NCBI RefSeq assembly: GCF_014191425.1
Contig: NZ_JACHWP010000001.1
Coordinates: 124,001-188,000 of the forward strand
Direction of reading: 5' to 3'
Origin: Helcobacillus massiliensis
GTDB lineage: Bacteria > Actinomycetota > Actinomycetes > Actinomycetales > Dermabacteraceae
Length of the DNA stretch: 64,000 bases
The position numbers and the translations under genes were made by a program. This document shows positions 27,200 to 36,328 of this stretch, piece after piece (position 1 is the first letter of the stretch; each line of letters begins with the position of its first letter). The notes beneath the pieces are model-generated. The model was not told the DNA's origin and did not search any database. It saw nothing but the letters and a program-made list of their open reading frames with translations.

Positions 27200-28000
27200 T
27201 CAGCGGACCGTGACGTCCCGGTTCCCGATGGGGTCCTTCAGATCGATCGGGATCACCCCGGTTCTGACCTCGGAGGAAGGGCACGGGTCCCCGGATTCGG
27301 CCTGCGGCTCGCCGATGGTCACCACGACCTCGTCGGCGCTCTCCGACACGTGCACCGGCACCCCGACACAGGCGCTCTTAACCGTGTACGGGATGGCGGG
27401 GGCCGCCACCGCGAGATCAGTCGAGGCCGGCGGCCCCTCGGTGCTGGCCGTGCGCGGGAACCGAAACGTGGTCACCGGAAGGTCCCACAGGTAGGCGGGG
27501 TGCTGGGCGTCCGGGTCCACCCTCACCCAGGGGTAGGTCCGGGATGACTCAGCCGGGACTTCGTCCACCGGGATGATGAGCGACGGATCAGCGATCTGCG
27601 CCTCATCCGCGTCCAGCTGGAGGTCCTTCTCGATCGTCCCCACCTTCGGGGCGTCCTGTGCCCGCGTGCGCTTCCTCTCTTCCAGGTCGGCGAGCTCCTC
27701 CTGTACCTGGCGATCGTGTGCCGCCTTCTCCGCCTCCCGGGCCTGGTTCTTCTGCATGAGTTCGACTGACCATACCCCGCCGGCAATGCTGGCGAGCAGG
27801 ATGACGACGCCGGTCATGCGATAGAGCTCCACAGCGGAAGGGTTCAGCTTCATCTTCCTGCCCTCGGCGAAGTGCCACGCCTCTTGGTAGTAGAGCGCTG
27901 TGCGCGGCGCAATGACCAGGAAGAGACCCACGGCTACGCCGAAGATGCACGCGATCAGCGGGAAGGCGTCAACCGAACTGGAACTGGTGGCTGTGTTCAT
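27200..28000 (-). CDS. Small membrane protein with coiled-coil and C-terminal domain, function unknown
   Basis: A 266-residue protein from ATG 28000. It has two transmembrane helices near the N-terminus (ACIFGVAVGLFLVIAPRTAL and RMTGVVILLASIAGGVWSV) joined by YYQEAWHFAEGRKMKLNPS. The style recalls DUF6199-type proteins, an impression from memory only. A charged coiled-coil follows (NQAREAEKAAHDRQ to ADLEERKR, about residues 85-113), then a probably extracytoplasmic domain of 150 residues ending SSEVRTGVIPIDLKDP. A conserved-looking Cys pair (SACVG and DPCPSS) could form a disulfide outside the cell. I do not recognise a function. Confidence 0.65.
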   Translation of the reverse strand: MNTATSSSSVDAFPLIACIFGVAVGLFLVIAPRTALYYQEAWHFAEGRKMKLNPSAVELYRMTGVVILLASIAGGVWSVELMQKNQAREAEKAAHDRQVQEELADLEERKRTRAQDAPKVGTIEKDLQLDADEAQIADPSLIIPVDEVPAESSRTYPWVRVDPDAQHPAYLWDLPVTTFRFPRTASTEGPPASTDLAVAAPAIPYTVKSACVGVPVHVSESADEVVVTIGEPQAESGDPCPSSEVRTGVIPIDLKDPIGNRDVTVR

Positions 28001-28163
28001 GCCGTCACAGTATCTACGGGACAGATCGGGCGAAAAGGGCCGAACTCCCCGCACTGCCCATGTCGCTGCCGGCGGCCGGACCCTTGTGATGCGGGCACTG
28101 GACCTCGAGAACGAACTGGAGCTCGCCGAAGCGGGCCAGCTCATCGCCGCGCCGCCTGACGAA

Positions 28164-28197
28164 GAGGGCCCGCACTGCATCAGCAGCGCGGGCCCTC
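28164..28197 (-). terminator. Strong hairpin after the formaldehyde-detoxification unit
   Basis: GAGGGCCCGC (28164-28173) and GCGGGCCCTC (28188-28197) form a perfect 10-bp stem with a 14-nt loop. It lies 50 nt past the stop of the metallo-hydrolase gene in the minus direction and is followed by TTCG on that strand. Confidence 0.7.
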
Positions 28198-28247
28198 ATC
28201 TCTTCCAGCAGGCAGAGCGTCACCGCGGGGCCAAGGGGTCCCGTACA

Positions 28248-28880
28248 TCAGTCGTCCTTCAGCCAGCCGTCCTTCTTCGCAGCGTCGATCTCAGCGCCGA
28301 TCGTGGTGGACGGGCCGTGGCCCGTGTTGACCGTCGTCTCGCGCGGCAGCGTGAACAGGCGGCGCTGGATCGTCTCTTCGATCTGCTCCCGGGACGAGAA
28401 CGACCGGCCGGTAGCGCCCGGACCGCCCTCGAACAGGGTGTCGCCGGAGAACAGCACGTTCTGCGACGGAATGTAGAAGCACACGGAACCGGGGGAGTGG
28501 CCCGGGGTGTGGAGCGTGAAGATCTCCGTGTCGTCCAGGGTGAACGTGGAGCCCTCCTGCAGATCCTCATCCCATTCGAGGTCGCCGTGGGTGAGCTTCC
28601 AGACCTCTTCGTCGTCCGGGTGCAGCAGCATCGCCGCCTCCAGCTCCTGGGCGAGCTCAGGCGCGAAGCGGACATGGTCATCGTGGGCGTGGGTGAGCAG
28701 CAGCGCGAGCACCTCGCGGCCGTCCACGACCTTCTTCACGGCGTCGATGTCGTGCGGGGCGTCGATCACCACGCACTGATCGTCGGTGCCGATCACCCAG
28801 ATGTTGTTCTCCACCTCATGGGTCTCGCCGTCCAGCGAGAACGTGCCGGCGGCAGTGGAATGGTCGATGCGCAGGGTCAT
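28248..28880 (-). CDS. Metallo-beta-lactamase-fold hydrolase paired with mycothiol-dependent dehydrogenase
   Basis: A 210-residue MBL-fold hydrolase of the glyoxalase II group. The zinc site is complete: LLLTHAHDDH, then HTPGHSPGS, then VLFSGDTLFEGG, and a late NTGHGPSTTIG histidine. It starts 26 nt after the S-(hydroxymethyl)mycothiol dehydrogenase gene, an arrangement common in actinobacteria. By context it probably hydrolyses S-formylmycothiol to formate and mycothiol, the step after the dehydrogenase. Generic hydroxyacylglutathione-hydrolase-like activity is the alternative. Confidence 0.88.
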   Translation of the reverse strand: MTLRIDHSTAAGTFSLDGETHEVENNIWVIGTDDQCVVIDAPHDIDAVKKVVDGREVLALLLTHAHDDHVRFAPELAQELEAAMLLHPDDEEVWKLTHGDLEWDEDLQEGSTFTLDDTEIFTLHTPGHSPGSVCFYIPSQNVLFSGDTLFEGGPGATGRSFSSREQIEETIQRRLFTLPRETTVNTGHGPSTTIGAEIDAAKKDGWLKDD

Positions 28881-28906
28881 GGCGTGTCTCCTCCTCAGTC
28901 CGGGCC

Positions 28907-30013
28907 TCAGGCCCCATCTCCGTACAGGGCAACAGAGCGCAGCACTTCGCCGCGGCCCATCTTCTCGAACGCCGCTTCGATCGCATCACCGGCGATCGTC
29001 TCGGTCACGAACTCATCCAGCGGCAGACGCCCCTGCAGGAACAGGTCCGTCAGGTACGGGAAGTCCCGCTCCGGCAGGCAGTCGCCGTACCAGGAGGACT
29101 TCGTGGCGCCGCCGCGGCCGAAGATCTCGATCATGGGCACTTCGAAGGTGTCCGTCGGGTTCGGCACGCCCACCAGGACCACGCGGCCGGCGAGGTCGCG
29201 GCCGAAGAACGCCGACTCCAGGGTCTCCGGGCGGGCCACGGCGTCCACCACCACGTCGGCGCCGAAGCCGCCGGTGAGCTCGCGGATCTTCTCAGCCACC
29301 TCCTGCGGCTCGAGACCCTTGGTGTTGACGGTGTGGGTGGCGCCGAAGGTCTTCGCCCAGTCGAACTTCCGCTCATCGATGTCGAGCGCGATGATGGTGG
29401 TGGCGCCGGCGAGCTTCGCGCCCGCCACGGCAGCGCAGCCCACCCCGCCGAGGCCGATCACGGCAACGGTCTCGCCGCGCTTCACCTCGCCGGTGTTGAT
29501 GGACGCGCCGATGCCGGCCATCACACCGCAGCCCAGCAGGCCGACGGCTTCCGGGGCGGCATCGGGGTTCACCTTCGTGCACTGCTTCTCATGCACGATG
29601 GTCTTCTCCTGGAATGCGCCGATGCCGAGCGCGGCCTCCAGCTTCGTGCCGTCCTCCAGCTCCATCTGCTTTGAGGCGTTGTGGGTGTCGAAGCAGTACT
29701 TCGGCTCGCCCTTGCGGCAGGCGCGGCACTGGCCGCAGACGGCGCGCCAGTTCAGCACCACGAAGTCGCCCTTCTCCACATGGGTGACGTCCTCACCGAT
29801 CTCGGCGACCACGCCCGCGGCCTCATGGCCGAGGAGGAAGGGGAACCCGTCGTGGATGTCGCCCTGACGGTAGGCGAAGTCGGTGTGACAGACCCCGCAG
29901 GCCTGCACATCCACGATGACATCGTTCGGGCCGGGGTCCGGCACCACGATGGTGGTCAGTTCGGTGGGCTCCTTCGCAGCTCGGGCGACAACACCGGTCA
30001 CATTCCAGCTCAT
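28907..30013 (-). CDS. mscR: S-(hydroxymethyl)mycothiol dehydrogenase
   Basis: A 368-residue zinc-dependent class III-like alcohol dehydrogenase. It oxidises the adduct of formaldehyde and mycothiol (also reported as S-nitrosomycothiol reductase). The catalytic zinc region is [15 protein letters not shown] and [15 protein letters not shown]. The structural zinc loop is [15 protein letters not shown], the NAD site [42 protein letters not shown] and [14 protein letters not shown] are typical of the mycothiol-dependent form rather than the glutathione one. It starts at ATG 30013 with AGGAGAAT upstream and is the first gene of a two-gene unit, divergent from pheS. Its presence implies a mycothiol-making actinobacterium. 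Confidence 0.93.
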   Translation of the reverse strand: MSWNVTGVVARAAKEPTELTTIVVPDPGPNDVIVDVQACGVCHTDFAYRQGDIHDGFPFLLGHEAAGVVAEIGEDVTHVEKGDFVVLNWRAVCGQCRACRKGEPKYCFDTHNASKQMELEDGTKLEAALGIGAFQEKTIVHEKQCTKVNPDAAPEAVGLLGCGVMAGIGASINTGEVKRGETVAVIGLGGVGCAAVAGAKLAGATTIIALDIDERKFDWAKTFGATHTVNTKGLEPQEVAEKIRELTGGFGADVVVDAVARPETLESAFFGRDLAGRVVLVGVPNPTDTFEVPMIEIFGRGGATKSSWYGDCLPERDFPYLTDLFLQGRLPLDEFVTETIAGDAIEAAFEKMGRGEVLRSVALYGDGA

Positions 30014-30116
30014 GGTGATTCTCCTGTTCTCACGGTGTGCATGGCTCGGTCCTGACCCTATCCGGCCCGTAGGATAAGTGCAGTCACTTCCCACGATGGA
30101 GAAAGCGTGTGATTCC

Positions 30117-31208
30117 GTGAGCCCCACCCAGGAGTTCCCCTCCGAGCAGGAGATCCGAGCGGCTGTGGACGCCGCCCTCGCCGCGATCGGGCAGGCGAGC
30201 AGCAGTGCGGAGCTGAAGCAGGTGCGCATCGACCATGTCGGCGACAATGCGCCGCTGTCGATCGCGAACCGCGGCATCCGCGACCTGCCGAAGGAGCAGA
30301 AGGCCGCCGCCGGCAAACTGATCGGCGGGTCGAAGGGCCAGGTGCAGAAGGCCCTCGCTGAGCGCCAGCAGCAGATCGCCGCGGAGGAGCTCGAGCAGGC
30401 TCTGCGCAGCGAAACGGTGGACGTCACCACCTGGCAGGACCGCCTGCCGCGCGGTGCCCGCCACCCGCTGTCCACCCTGGGGGACCGCATCAGCGATTTC
30501 TTCGTCGGGATGGGCTGGGAGATCGCGGAGGGCCCCGAGCTCGAAGCGGAATGGTTCAACTTCGATGCCCTGAACTTCGATGAGGACCACCCGGCGCGCC
30601 AGATGCAGGACACGTTCTACGTGGCGCCCGAGGGGTCCGGTCAGGTGCTGCGCACCCACACCTCCCCGGTGCAGGCCCGCACCCTGCTGGAGCGCGGTGT
30701 GCCGCTGTACATCGCGTGCCCGGGCCGCGTGTTCCGCACCGACGAGCTGGACGCCACCCACGCGCCCGTGTTCACCCAGGTGGAGGGGCTGGCGATCGAC
30801 AAGGGCCTGACCATGGCTCACCTGGAGGGGACCCTGAACGAGTTCTCCCGCGCCGTGTTCGGGGGGGAGCCGATCACACGCCTGCGCCCCTCCTACTTCC
30901 CGTTCACGGAGCCGAGCGCGGAGATCGACTTCCGCTGCTTCTCCTGCGACGCCCGCGCCGGCATCGACCATGACGCCGACCCGGCCTGCCGGGTGTGCGG
31001 CGGCACCGGCTGGATCGAGATGGGCGGCTGCGGCATGGTCAACCCGGCCGTGCTGCGCGCCTGCGGGGTGGACCCGGAGGAGTACCAGGGCTTCGCGTTC
31101 GGTCTCGGCATCGAACGCATCCTCATGCTGCGCAGCGCAGTGCCCGACATGCACGACATCGTGGAGGGCGATATCCGCTTCTCCCAGCACTTCGGAACGG
31201 AGATCTGA
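30117..31208 (+). CDS. pheS: Phenylalanine--tRNA ligase alpha subunit
   Basis: A 363-residue catalytic subunit of the alpha2-beta2 enzyme. I place the start at GTG 30117, because GGAG(AAAG) at 30098 is a usable ribosome site for it. The in-frame ATG at 30096 overlaps that site and has none of its own. The N-terminal coiled-coil precedes [20 protein letters not shown]. Class II motif 2 reads [13 protein letters not shown] and [19 protein letters not shown]. Motif 3 is [16 protein letters not shown] zinc-like CFSCDAR and [11 protein letters not shown] element occurs in many bacterial PheS. pheT follows after 2 nt. Confidence 0.96.
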   Translation: MSPTQEFPSEQEIRAAVDAALAAIGQASSSAELKQVRIDHVGDNAPLSIANRGIRDLPKEQKAAAGKLIGGSKGQVQKALAERQQQIAAEELEQALRSETVDVTTWQDRLPRGARHPLSTLGDRISDFFVGMGWEIAEGPELEAEWFNFDALNFDEDHPARQMQDTFYVAPEGSGQVLRTHTSPVQARTLLERGVPLYIACPGRVFRTDELDATHAPVFTQVEGLAIDKGLTMAHLEGTLNEFSRAVFGGEPITRLRPSYFPFTEPSAEIDFRCFSCDARAGIDHDADPACRVCGGTGWIEMGGCGMVNPAVLRACGVDPEEYQGFAFGLGIERILMLRSAVPDMHDIVEGDIRFSQHFGTEI

Positions 31209-31210
31209 GA

Positions 31211-33841
31211 ATGCCCCGCATCCCCCTGACCTGGCTCGCCGACCATGTGGAGCTGGAGCCCGGTGCCACGGCGGAGAGCGTCGCTGCACGCCTGGTCTCC
31301 GTCGGCCTCGAAGAAGAGGAGATCATCCCCGCGCAGGTCACCGGCCCCCTCGTGGTGGGCCGCGTTCTCGACCTCGTGAAGGAGGAGCAGAAGAACGGCA
31401 AGACCATCAACTGGGTCCGTGTGGACGTGGGCGATGAGCACAACGAGGAGAAGGACAACCCGAAGGACCCGCAGCCCGGCGAGGAAGTGCCCAGCCGCGG
31501 CATCATCTGCGGGGCGCACAACTTCGTGCCCGGGGACCTCGTTGTGGTCTCCCTGCCGGGCACGGTGCTGCCCGGACCGTTCCCGATCGCGGCCCGCAAG
31601 ACCTACGGCCACATGTCCGACGGCATGATCTGCTCCACCGCGGAGCTCGGCCTCGGCGACGGCATCGGCGACGAGACCAAGGGCATCATCGTGCTCGGCA
31701 AGGGCTCCGCCGAAGGGATCGACGCGAAGCCCGGCGATGACGCGATCGCCCTCTTCGGCCTTGGTGAGGAGGTCGTGGACATCAACGTCACGCCCGACCG
31801 CGGCTACTGCTTCTCCATGCGCGGTGTCGCCCGCGAATACGGCCACGCCACCGGCGGTGCGTTCACCGACCCGGCGCTCAGCGGCGCCGCAGGGGAGGAC
31901 TCCCGGCCGACGGATGCCGCCGCCACCAGCGGCCCTGACGGCGAGCCGGTGCCCGTTCAGCTGAAGGACGACTCCCCGATCCGCGGCCAGATCGGCTGCA
32001 CCGCCTACGTGGCGCAGAAGGTGACGGGGATCGACCCGTCGGCCCCGAGCCCGCGCTGGTTGCAGCAGCGGCTCATCCTCGCCGGCATGCGCCCCATCTC
32101 GCTGAGCGTCGATGTCGCGAACTACGTGATGTTGGACCTCGGCCAGCCGCTGCACACCTTCGATGCGGACAAGCTCACCGGTGGGATCACGGTGCGCCGC
32201 GCCCGCACGGGCGAAACTCTCATCACCCTCGATGACCAGGAGCGCACCCTGTTCGAGGAGGATCTTGTCATCGCCGATGACTCCGGCGTGATCGCACTCG
32301 CCGGCGTCATGGGCGGCGCCTCCACCGAGGCGGGGGAGTCCACGACCAGCGTGCTGCTGGAGGGCGCGTCGTTCTCTCCGATCAGCGTGGCCCGCACGGC
32401 CCGCCGCCACCGCCTGCCCTCCGAGGCGTCCAAGCGGTTCGAGCGCGGCGTGGACCCGGCGCTGCCGCAGATCGCGGTGCAGAAGGCCGCCGAGATGCTC
32501 GTGGAGTTCGGCGGCGGCACCATCGAACCCCAGCGCACCCATGTCCGCACCGAGGAGCAGCCCGCCCTCGCTCCGATCGATCTGCCGCTCGGGTTCGCCG
32601 AGCGGCTCATGGGCGTTCAGTACTCCCGTGAGGACGTGGTGGGCCGCCTGGAGCAGATCGGCTGCACAGTGGTCACCGCGTCCACTCCCGCCGCCGGCGG
32701 TGAGGAGGTGCTGACGGTGCAGCCGCCCAGCTGGCGACCCGACCTCACGATCCGCGAAGCGCTCGTGGAGGAGATCGCCCGCCTCGTCGGCTACGACCAG
32801 ATCCCGTCGGTGCTGCCGAAGGCGCCCGGTGGCCGAGGCCTCACCCGCCTGCAGCGCGGACGCCGCGCCGTCCTCACCGCGCTCGCGGAGTCGGGCCTCA
32901 CCGAGGTGCTGACAGTGCCGTTCACGAGTGAGCAGGTGCTGGATGACCTCCAGGTGCCCGCTGATGATGAGCGCCGCTCAACGGTGTGCCTTCTCAACCC
33001 GCTGCAGGACGATCAGCCGCTGATGCGCTCCAGCATCCTCGCGACCCTGCTGCCCGCGGCGCAGCTGAACATCGCGCGCGGTGAGGACGCGGTCGCGCTC
33101 ACAGAAGCGGGCACCGTGTTCTTCCGCGGCTCCGGTCAGGTGCCGGTTCCGTCGGCCGAGACGCGGCCGACGGATGCTGAACTGGCAGCGATCGATGCTG
33201 CCCTCGCGCCGCAGACACGCCGCCTTGCCGGTGTCCTCGCCGGTGCTGTGGCGCCGGAGGGCGTGGCGGGGAAGGCCCGCTCCTGGGACTGGGCGGATGC
33301 GATCAGTGCGGTGAAGCGCGCCGCGGACGCCGCCGGTGCACAGGTCGAGGTGGTCCAGGGCGAGATCGCCCCGTTCCACCCGGGCCGCACCGCCGAGATC
33401 CGCACCGCAGAGGGCGACCTGCTCGGCCACGCCGGTGAGCTGCACCCGAGCGTCATCAAGGCGTTCAAGCTGCCGGCGGGGGCGTCGGCGTTCGAGATCG
33501 ACCTGGATGCGCTGATCGAATCGGCCCCCTCCGTTGTGGATGCGGGGCCGGTGTCCACGCTGCCGATCGCGAAGGAGGACTTCGCGTTCGTCGTGGACCA
33601 GAACGTGCCGGCATCCGCGGTCCGCGCCGCCATGCTGGTGGGCCTCGGCGATGCCGCGGAGTCCGTGCGGCTGTTCGATGAGTACCGCGGAGACCAGGTC
33701 GCCGAGGGGAAGAAGTCGCTGGCGTTCGCGGTGCGTCTGCGTCCGCTGGAGTCCACGCTGAACACGAAGCAGATCGCTCAGCTGCGCCAGCAGGCGATCG
33801 ATGCTGTGGCTACGGCCATGGGAGGCGAGCTGCGCGCCTGA
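31211..33841 (+). CDS. pheT: Phenylalanine--tRNA ligase beta subunit
   Basis: An 876-residue subunit, slightly longer than the usual 800-850. It starts at ATG 31211, two bases after pheS. In order: the N-terminal PRIPLTWLADHVEL; an EMAP-like tRNA-binding domain (VGRVLDL, then SRGIICGAHNFVPGD) with a charged insert around residues 60-85; the B3/4 editing domain; the B5 domain; and a catalytic-like core (SWRPDLTIREALVEEIARLVGYDQIP). A C-terminal FDX-ACB anticodon-binding domain (STLPIAKEDFAFVVDQNV to LFDEYRG) completes it. A terminator follows at 33861. Confidence 0.96.
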   Translation: MPRIPLTWLADHVELEPGATAESVAARLVSVGLEEEEIIPAQVTGPLVVGRVLDLVKEEQKNGKTINWVRVDVGDEHNEEKDNPKDPQPGEEVPSRGIICGAHNFVPGDLVVVSLPGTVLPGPFPIAARKTYGHMSDGMICSTAELGLGDGIGDETKGIIVLGKGSAEGIDAKPGDDAIALFGLGEEVVDINVTPDRGYCFSMRGVAREYGHATGGAFTDPALSGAAGEDSRPTDAAATSGPDGEPVPVQLKDDSPIRGQIGCTAYVAQKVTGIDPSAPSPRWLQQRLILAGMRPISLSVDVANYVMLDLGQPLHTFDADKLTGGITVRRARTGETLITLDDQERTLFEEDLVIADDSGVIALAGVMGGASTEAGESTTSVLLEGASFSPISVARTARRHRLPSEASKRFERGVDPALPQIAVQKAAEMLVEFGGGTIEPQRTHVRTEEQPALAPIDLPLGFAERLMGVQYSREDVVGRLEQIGCTVVTASTPAAGGEEVLTVQPPSWRPDLTIREALVEEIARLVGYDQIPSVLPKAPGGRGLTRLQRGRRAVLTALAESGLTEVLTVPFTSEQVLDDLQVPADDERRSTVCLLNPLQDDQPLMRSSILATLLPAAQLNIARGEDAVALTEAGTVFFRGSGQVPVPSAETRPTDAELAAIDAALAPQTRRLAGVLAGAVAPEGVAGKARSWDWADAISAVKRAADAAGAQVEVVQGEIAPFHPGRTAEIRTAEGDLLGHAGELHPSVIKAFKLPAGASAFEIDLDALIESAPSVVDAGPVSTLPIAKEDFAFVVDQNVPASAVRAAMLVGLGDAAESVRLFDEYRGDQVAEGKKSLAFAVRLRPLESTLNTKQIAQLRQQAIDAVATAMGGELRA

Positions 33842-33860
33842 TGCGCTGACGACTCCGCGA

Positions 33861-33893
33861 GGACCGGGTGGGGGGCTCCCCGCCCGGTCCTTC
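33861..33893 (+). terminator. Terminator of pheST
   Basis: GGACCGGG and CCCGGTCC (33861-33868 and 33883-33890) enclose a further G/C-paired part, giving one long stem 20 nt after the pheT stop, followed by TTCG. Confidence 0.75.
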
Positions 33894-33992
33894 GTGCATC
33901 CGGGGCATACCATAGTGGCGTCGTCCCTCTTCCCACTCTCCGGGCGCTGCTTCGACGACGAGCGCGCGTCCGGAAGCGAAGGATTCCTCCTC

Positions 33993-36050
33993 ATGAAGTT
34001 CCTGCAACGGCTCGGCCGGTCGCTCATGCTTCCGGTCGCCGTGCTCCCCATCGCCGCGGTCCTCTCCGGCTTCGGCTACTGGGTGGGCGCGGAGTCCCTG
34101 GTCGGCACATTCCTCGCTGCCGCCGGCGGCGCCCTCCTCGACAACATCGCCCTGCTGTTCGCCGTGGGTGTCGCCATCGGCATGTCCACGAGGTCCGACG
34201 GCACGTCCGCCCTCGCCGGCCTCGTCTCCTGGTTGACGGTCACCACACTGCTCTCGCCTGAGACCATGGCGAAGTTCCAGGGCATTGAGGTCGAGGCCGT
34301 CAACCCGGCGTTCGCGAACGTGAAGAACGTCTTCATCGGCATCATCTGCGGCCTCATCGGCGCGTGGGCGTACGACCGCTTCAAGGACGTGAAGCTGCCG
34401 GACTACTTCGCGTTCTTCTCGGGCAAGCGCTCGGTCGCCATCATCTCCGCGCTGGTGTCGATCGCGTTCGCGCTGGTCATGATGGTGCTGTGGCCGCTGC
34501 TGTTCAGCGCCCTGGTGCACTTCGGTGAGTTCATCGCCACGCTCGGTCCCGTCGGCGCCGGCATCTACGGCTTCCTGAACCGCCTGCTGATCCCGTTCGG
34601 TCTGCACCATGCTCTGAACGCCGTGTTCTGGTTCGACGGCTTCGGTATCGCCGACCTCAACAACTTCCTCGCCGGTGAGGGCACCTACGGTGTGACCGGG
34701 CAGTACATGACCGGCTTCTTCCCGATCATGATGTTCGGCCTGCCGGGTGCGGCACTGGCGATGTACGTGACGGCGGACAGCGGTCGCAAAAAGCGCACCG
34801 CCGGCATCCTGCTGTCCGCGGCGTTCGCGTCGTTCCTCGTGGGTGTGACGGAGCCGCTGGAGTTCCTGTTCATGTTCCTCGCGCCGGGCCTGTTCGTGGT
34901 GCACGCCCTGTTCATGGGCCTGTCGCTGGCGATCACGACCCTGCTGCCGGTGCGCTCCGGCTTCGGGTTCTCCGCCGGGTTCATCGACCTGCTGGTGCAG
35001 TGGGCGAACCCGATGGCGCAGAACCCGTGGATGGTGTTCCCGCTGGGCCTGTTCTGGTTCGCCGTGTACTTCGTGACGTTCCGCTGGATCATCCTGAAGT
35101 GGAACCTCCGCACCCCGGGCCGCGGCCCGGTGGAGGAGGACGAGGACCTCGCCGGTGTCGCTGCCGGTGGTCTCGCCCCGGCCGGTGCGGCGGTCTCCGC
35201 TGCTGCCCTCGGCTCCCACGCTGCTGGCGGCGATACCGCCACTGGTGGGCCGACGGGTGCAGGTACGGACAAGTACCTCGTCACCGCCGATCGGTTCATC
35301 ACCGCTCTCGGCGGCGCGGACAACATCGAGGAGATCGAGAACTGCGCAACGCGGCTGCGCATGCAGCTCGGCGATGTGTCCCTTGCTGACGAGAAGGCGC
35401 TCAAGCGCGCCGGCGCTGCCGGTGTGATGAAGACCGGTGGCCACAGCTACCAGGTCATCTACGGCCTCAACGTGCAGTTCGTGAAGGACGCGATGGAGGA
35501 CATCATGGAGGGTGTCCGCCAGGCTCCGTCCGCATCCCCCGCATCGTCCGACCCGGCTCCCGCAGCCGACACTGCCGACGCCGCCTCCGCGGGCGCCGCT
35601 GGTGACGACCCGGCCCTCGCCGCCGGTGCCGCCGCTCCTGCTGAGCAGATCGTGCGTCTGCGTCAGCCGGTGGCCGGTGCGGTGATCCCGCTGGACCAGG
35701 TCGAGGACCAGACCTTCGCGTCCGGCATGCTCGGCGTGGGCGCTGCGATCGACCCGACCGAGGACACCGTGGTGGCGCCCGCCGCCGGCACGGTCGTGCA
35801 GGTCATGGACACCGGTCACGCTGTGGCGATGACGCTGAACGACGGCACGGAGCTGCTGATCCACATCGGTCTGGACACCGTGAAGATGGGCGGTGACGGC
35901 TTCGAGGTGCTCGCGGCCGCGGGTGACCAGGTGCGCGCGGGCGACCCGCTGGTGCGGTTCGACCGCCGGGCCGTCGAGGCCGCCGGCTACTCGGCCATCA
36001 CCCCGGTGGTGCTGCTGGGTCGCGAGACCGGCACCATCGAGTTCGTCTGA
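33993..36050 (+). CDS. PTS permease EIICBA, N-acetylglucosamine type
   Basis: A 685-residue single-chain PTS transporter starting at ATG 33993 (MKFLQRLGRSLMLPVAVLP) after AAGGA. EIIC (about 1-375) carries LLIPFGLHHALNAVFWF and GVTEPLEFLFMFLAPG. After an Ala/Gly-rich linker, EIIB (about 425-515) has the phosphorylated cysteine C451 in IENCATRLRMQL. A second Ala/Pro-rich linker leads to EIIA (about 550-685) with H624 in LLIHIGLDTV. EIIC wording is closest to NagE-type glucosamine/GlcNAc permeases; glucose is the main alternative. The long frame upstream of 33993 overlaps the pheT terminator and is not coding. It stands as a single transcription unit. Confidence 0.9.
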   Translation: MKFLQRLGRSLMLPVAVLPIAAVLSGFGYWVGAESLVGTFLAAAGGALLDNIALLFAVGVAIGMSTRSDGTSALAGLVSWLTVTTLLSPETMAKFQGIEVEAVNPAFANVKNVFIGIICGLIGAWAYDRFKDVKLPDYFAFFSGKRSVAIISALVSIAFALVMMVLWPLLFSALVHFGEFIATLGPVGAGIYGFLNRLLIPFGLHHALNAVFWFDGFGIADLNNFLAGEGTYGVTGQYMTGFFPIMMFGLPGAALAMYVTADSGRKKRTAGILLSAAFASFLVGVTEPLEFLFMFLAPGLFVVHALFMGLSLAITTLLPVRSGFGFSAGFIDLLVQWANPMAQNPWMVFPLGLFWFAVYFVTFRWIILKWNLRTPGRGPVEEDEDLAGVAAGGLAPAGAAVSAAALGSHAAGGDTATGGPTGAGTDKYLVTADRFITALGGADNIEEIENCATRLRMQLGDVSLADEKALKRAGAAGVMKTGGHSYQVIYGLNVQFVKDAMEDIMEGVRQAPSASPASSDPAPAADTADAASAGAAGDDPALAAGAAAPAEQIVRLRQPVAGAVIPLDQVEDQTFASGMLGVGAAIDPTEDTVVAPAAGTVVQVMDTGHAVAMTLNDGTELLIHIGLDTVKMGGDGFEVLAAAGDQVRAGDPLVRFDRRAVEAAGYSAITPVVLLGRETGTIEFV

Positions 36051-36090
36051 CCGGCTGAATCGTCGGTACGGCCTTCGGGCCGGAGTTCCA

Positions 36091-36126
36091 GGGCCGGGCA
36101 GGGGCACAGTCCCCGCCCGGCCCTTT
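36091..36126 (+). terminator. Terminator of the PTS gene
   Basis: GGGCCGGGC-A-GGGG (36091-36104) pairs with CCCCGCCCGGCCC (36111-36123) around a six-base loop, followed by TTTCG. It lies 40 nt after the stop codon. Confidence 0.85.
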
Positions 36127-36291
36127 CGCATGTCCGGTTCCGTCGGCCCCGATGCGTACCCCAGTGCCGTGCTCCCCGCGCCCCCGCGCCCCCGCGCTTC
36201 CTGCTCCTCGCGAGCAGGGGTGTATGGCGGCAGGCCGATGCCGCATAAGCCATGGGGTGTCGCCATACGCTGATGCTCGCGCGACCCGTAG

Positions 36292-36328
36292 TTGCATACC
36301 CACCCGCTCGCCCGTATAGTTTTGCGCA
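36292..36328 (+). promoter_or_regulatory. Promoter of the arginine operon, apparently leaderless
   Basis: TTGCAT (-35, 36292-36297) and TATAGT (-10, 36315-36320) are separated by exactly 17 bp. Only seven bases lie between the -10 box and the argC ATG (36328), so transcription should begin at the ATG itself, and no ribosome site is present. The -35 region TTGCATA resembles an ARG-box half site, which would let ArgR repress by occlusion; that part is tentative. Confidence 0.7.

Noticed and set aside
28020-28220. Possible short gene between the membrane-protein gene and the terminator at 28164
   Set aside because: The frames there share no recognisable domain, run through the terminator stem and lack a ribosome site.
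30014-30116. T-box or attenuator in front of pheS
   Set aside because: The leader is too short and contains neither the T-box sequence nor a leader peptide rich in Phe codons.
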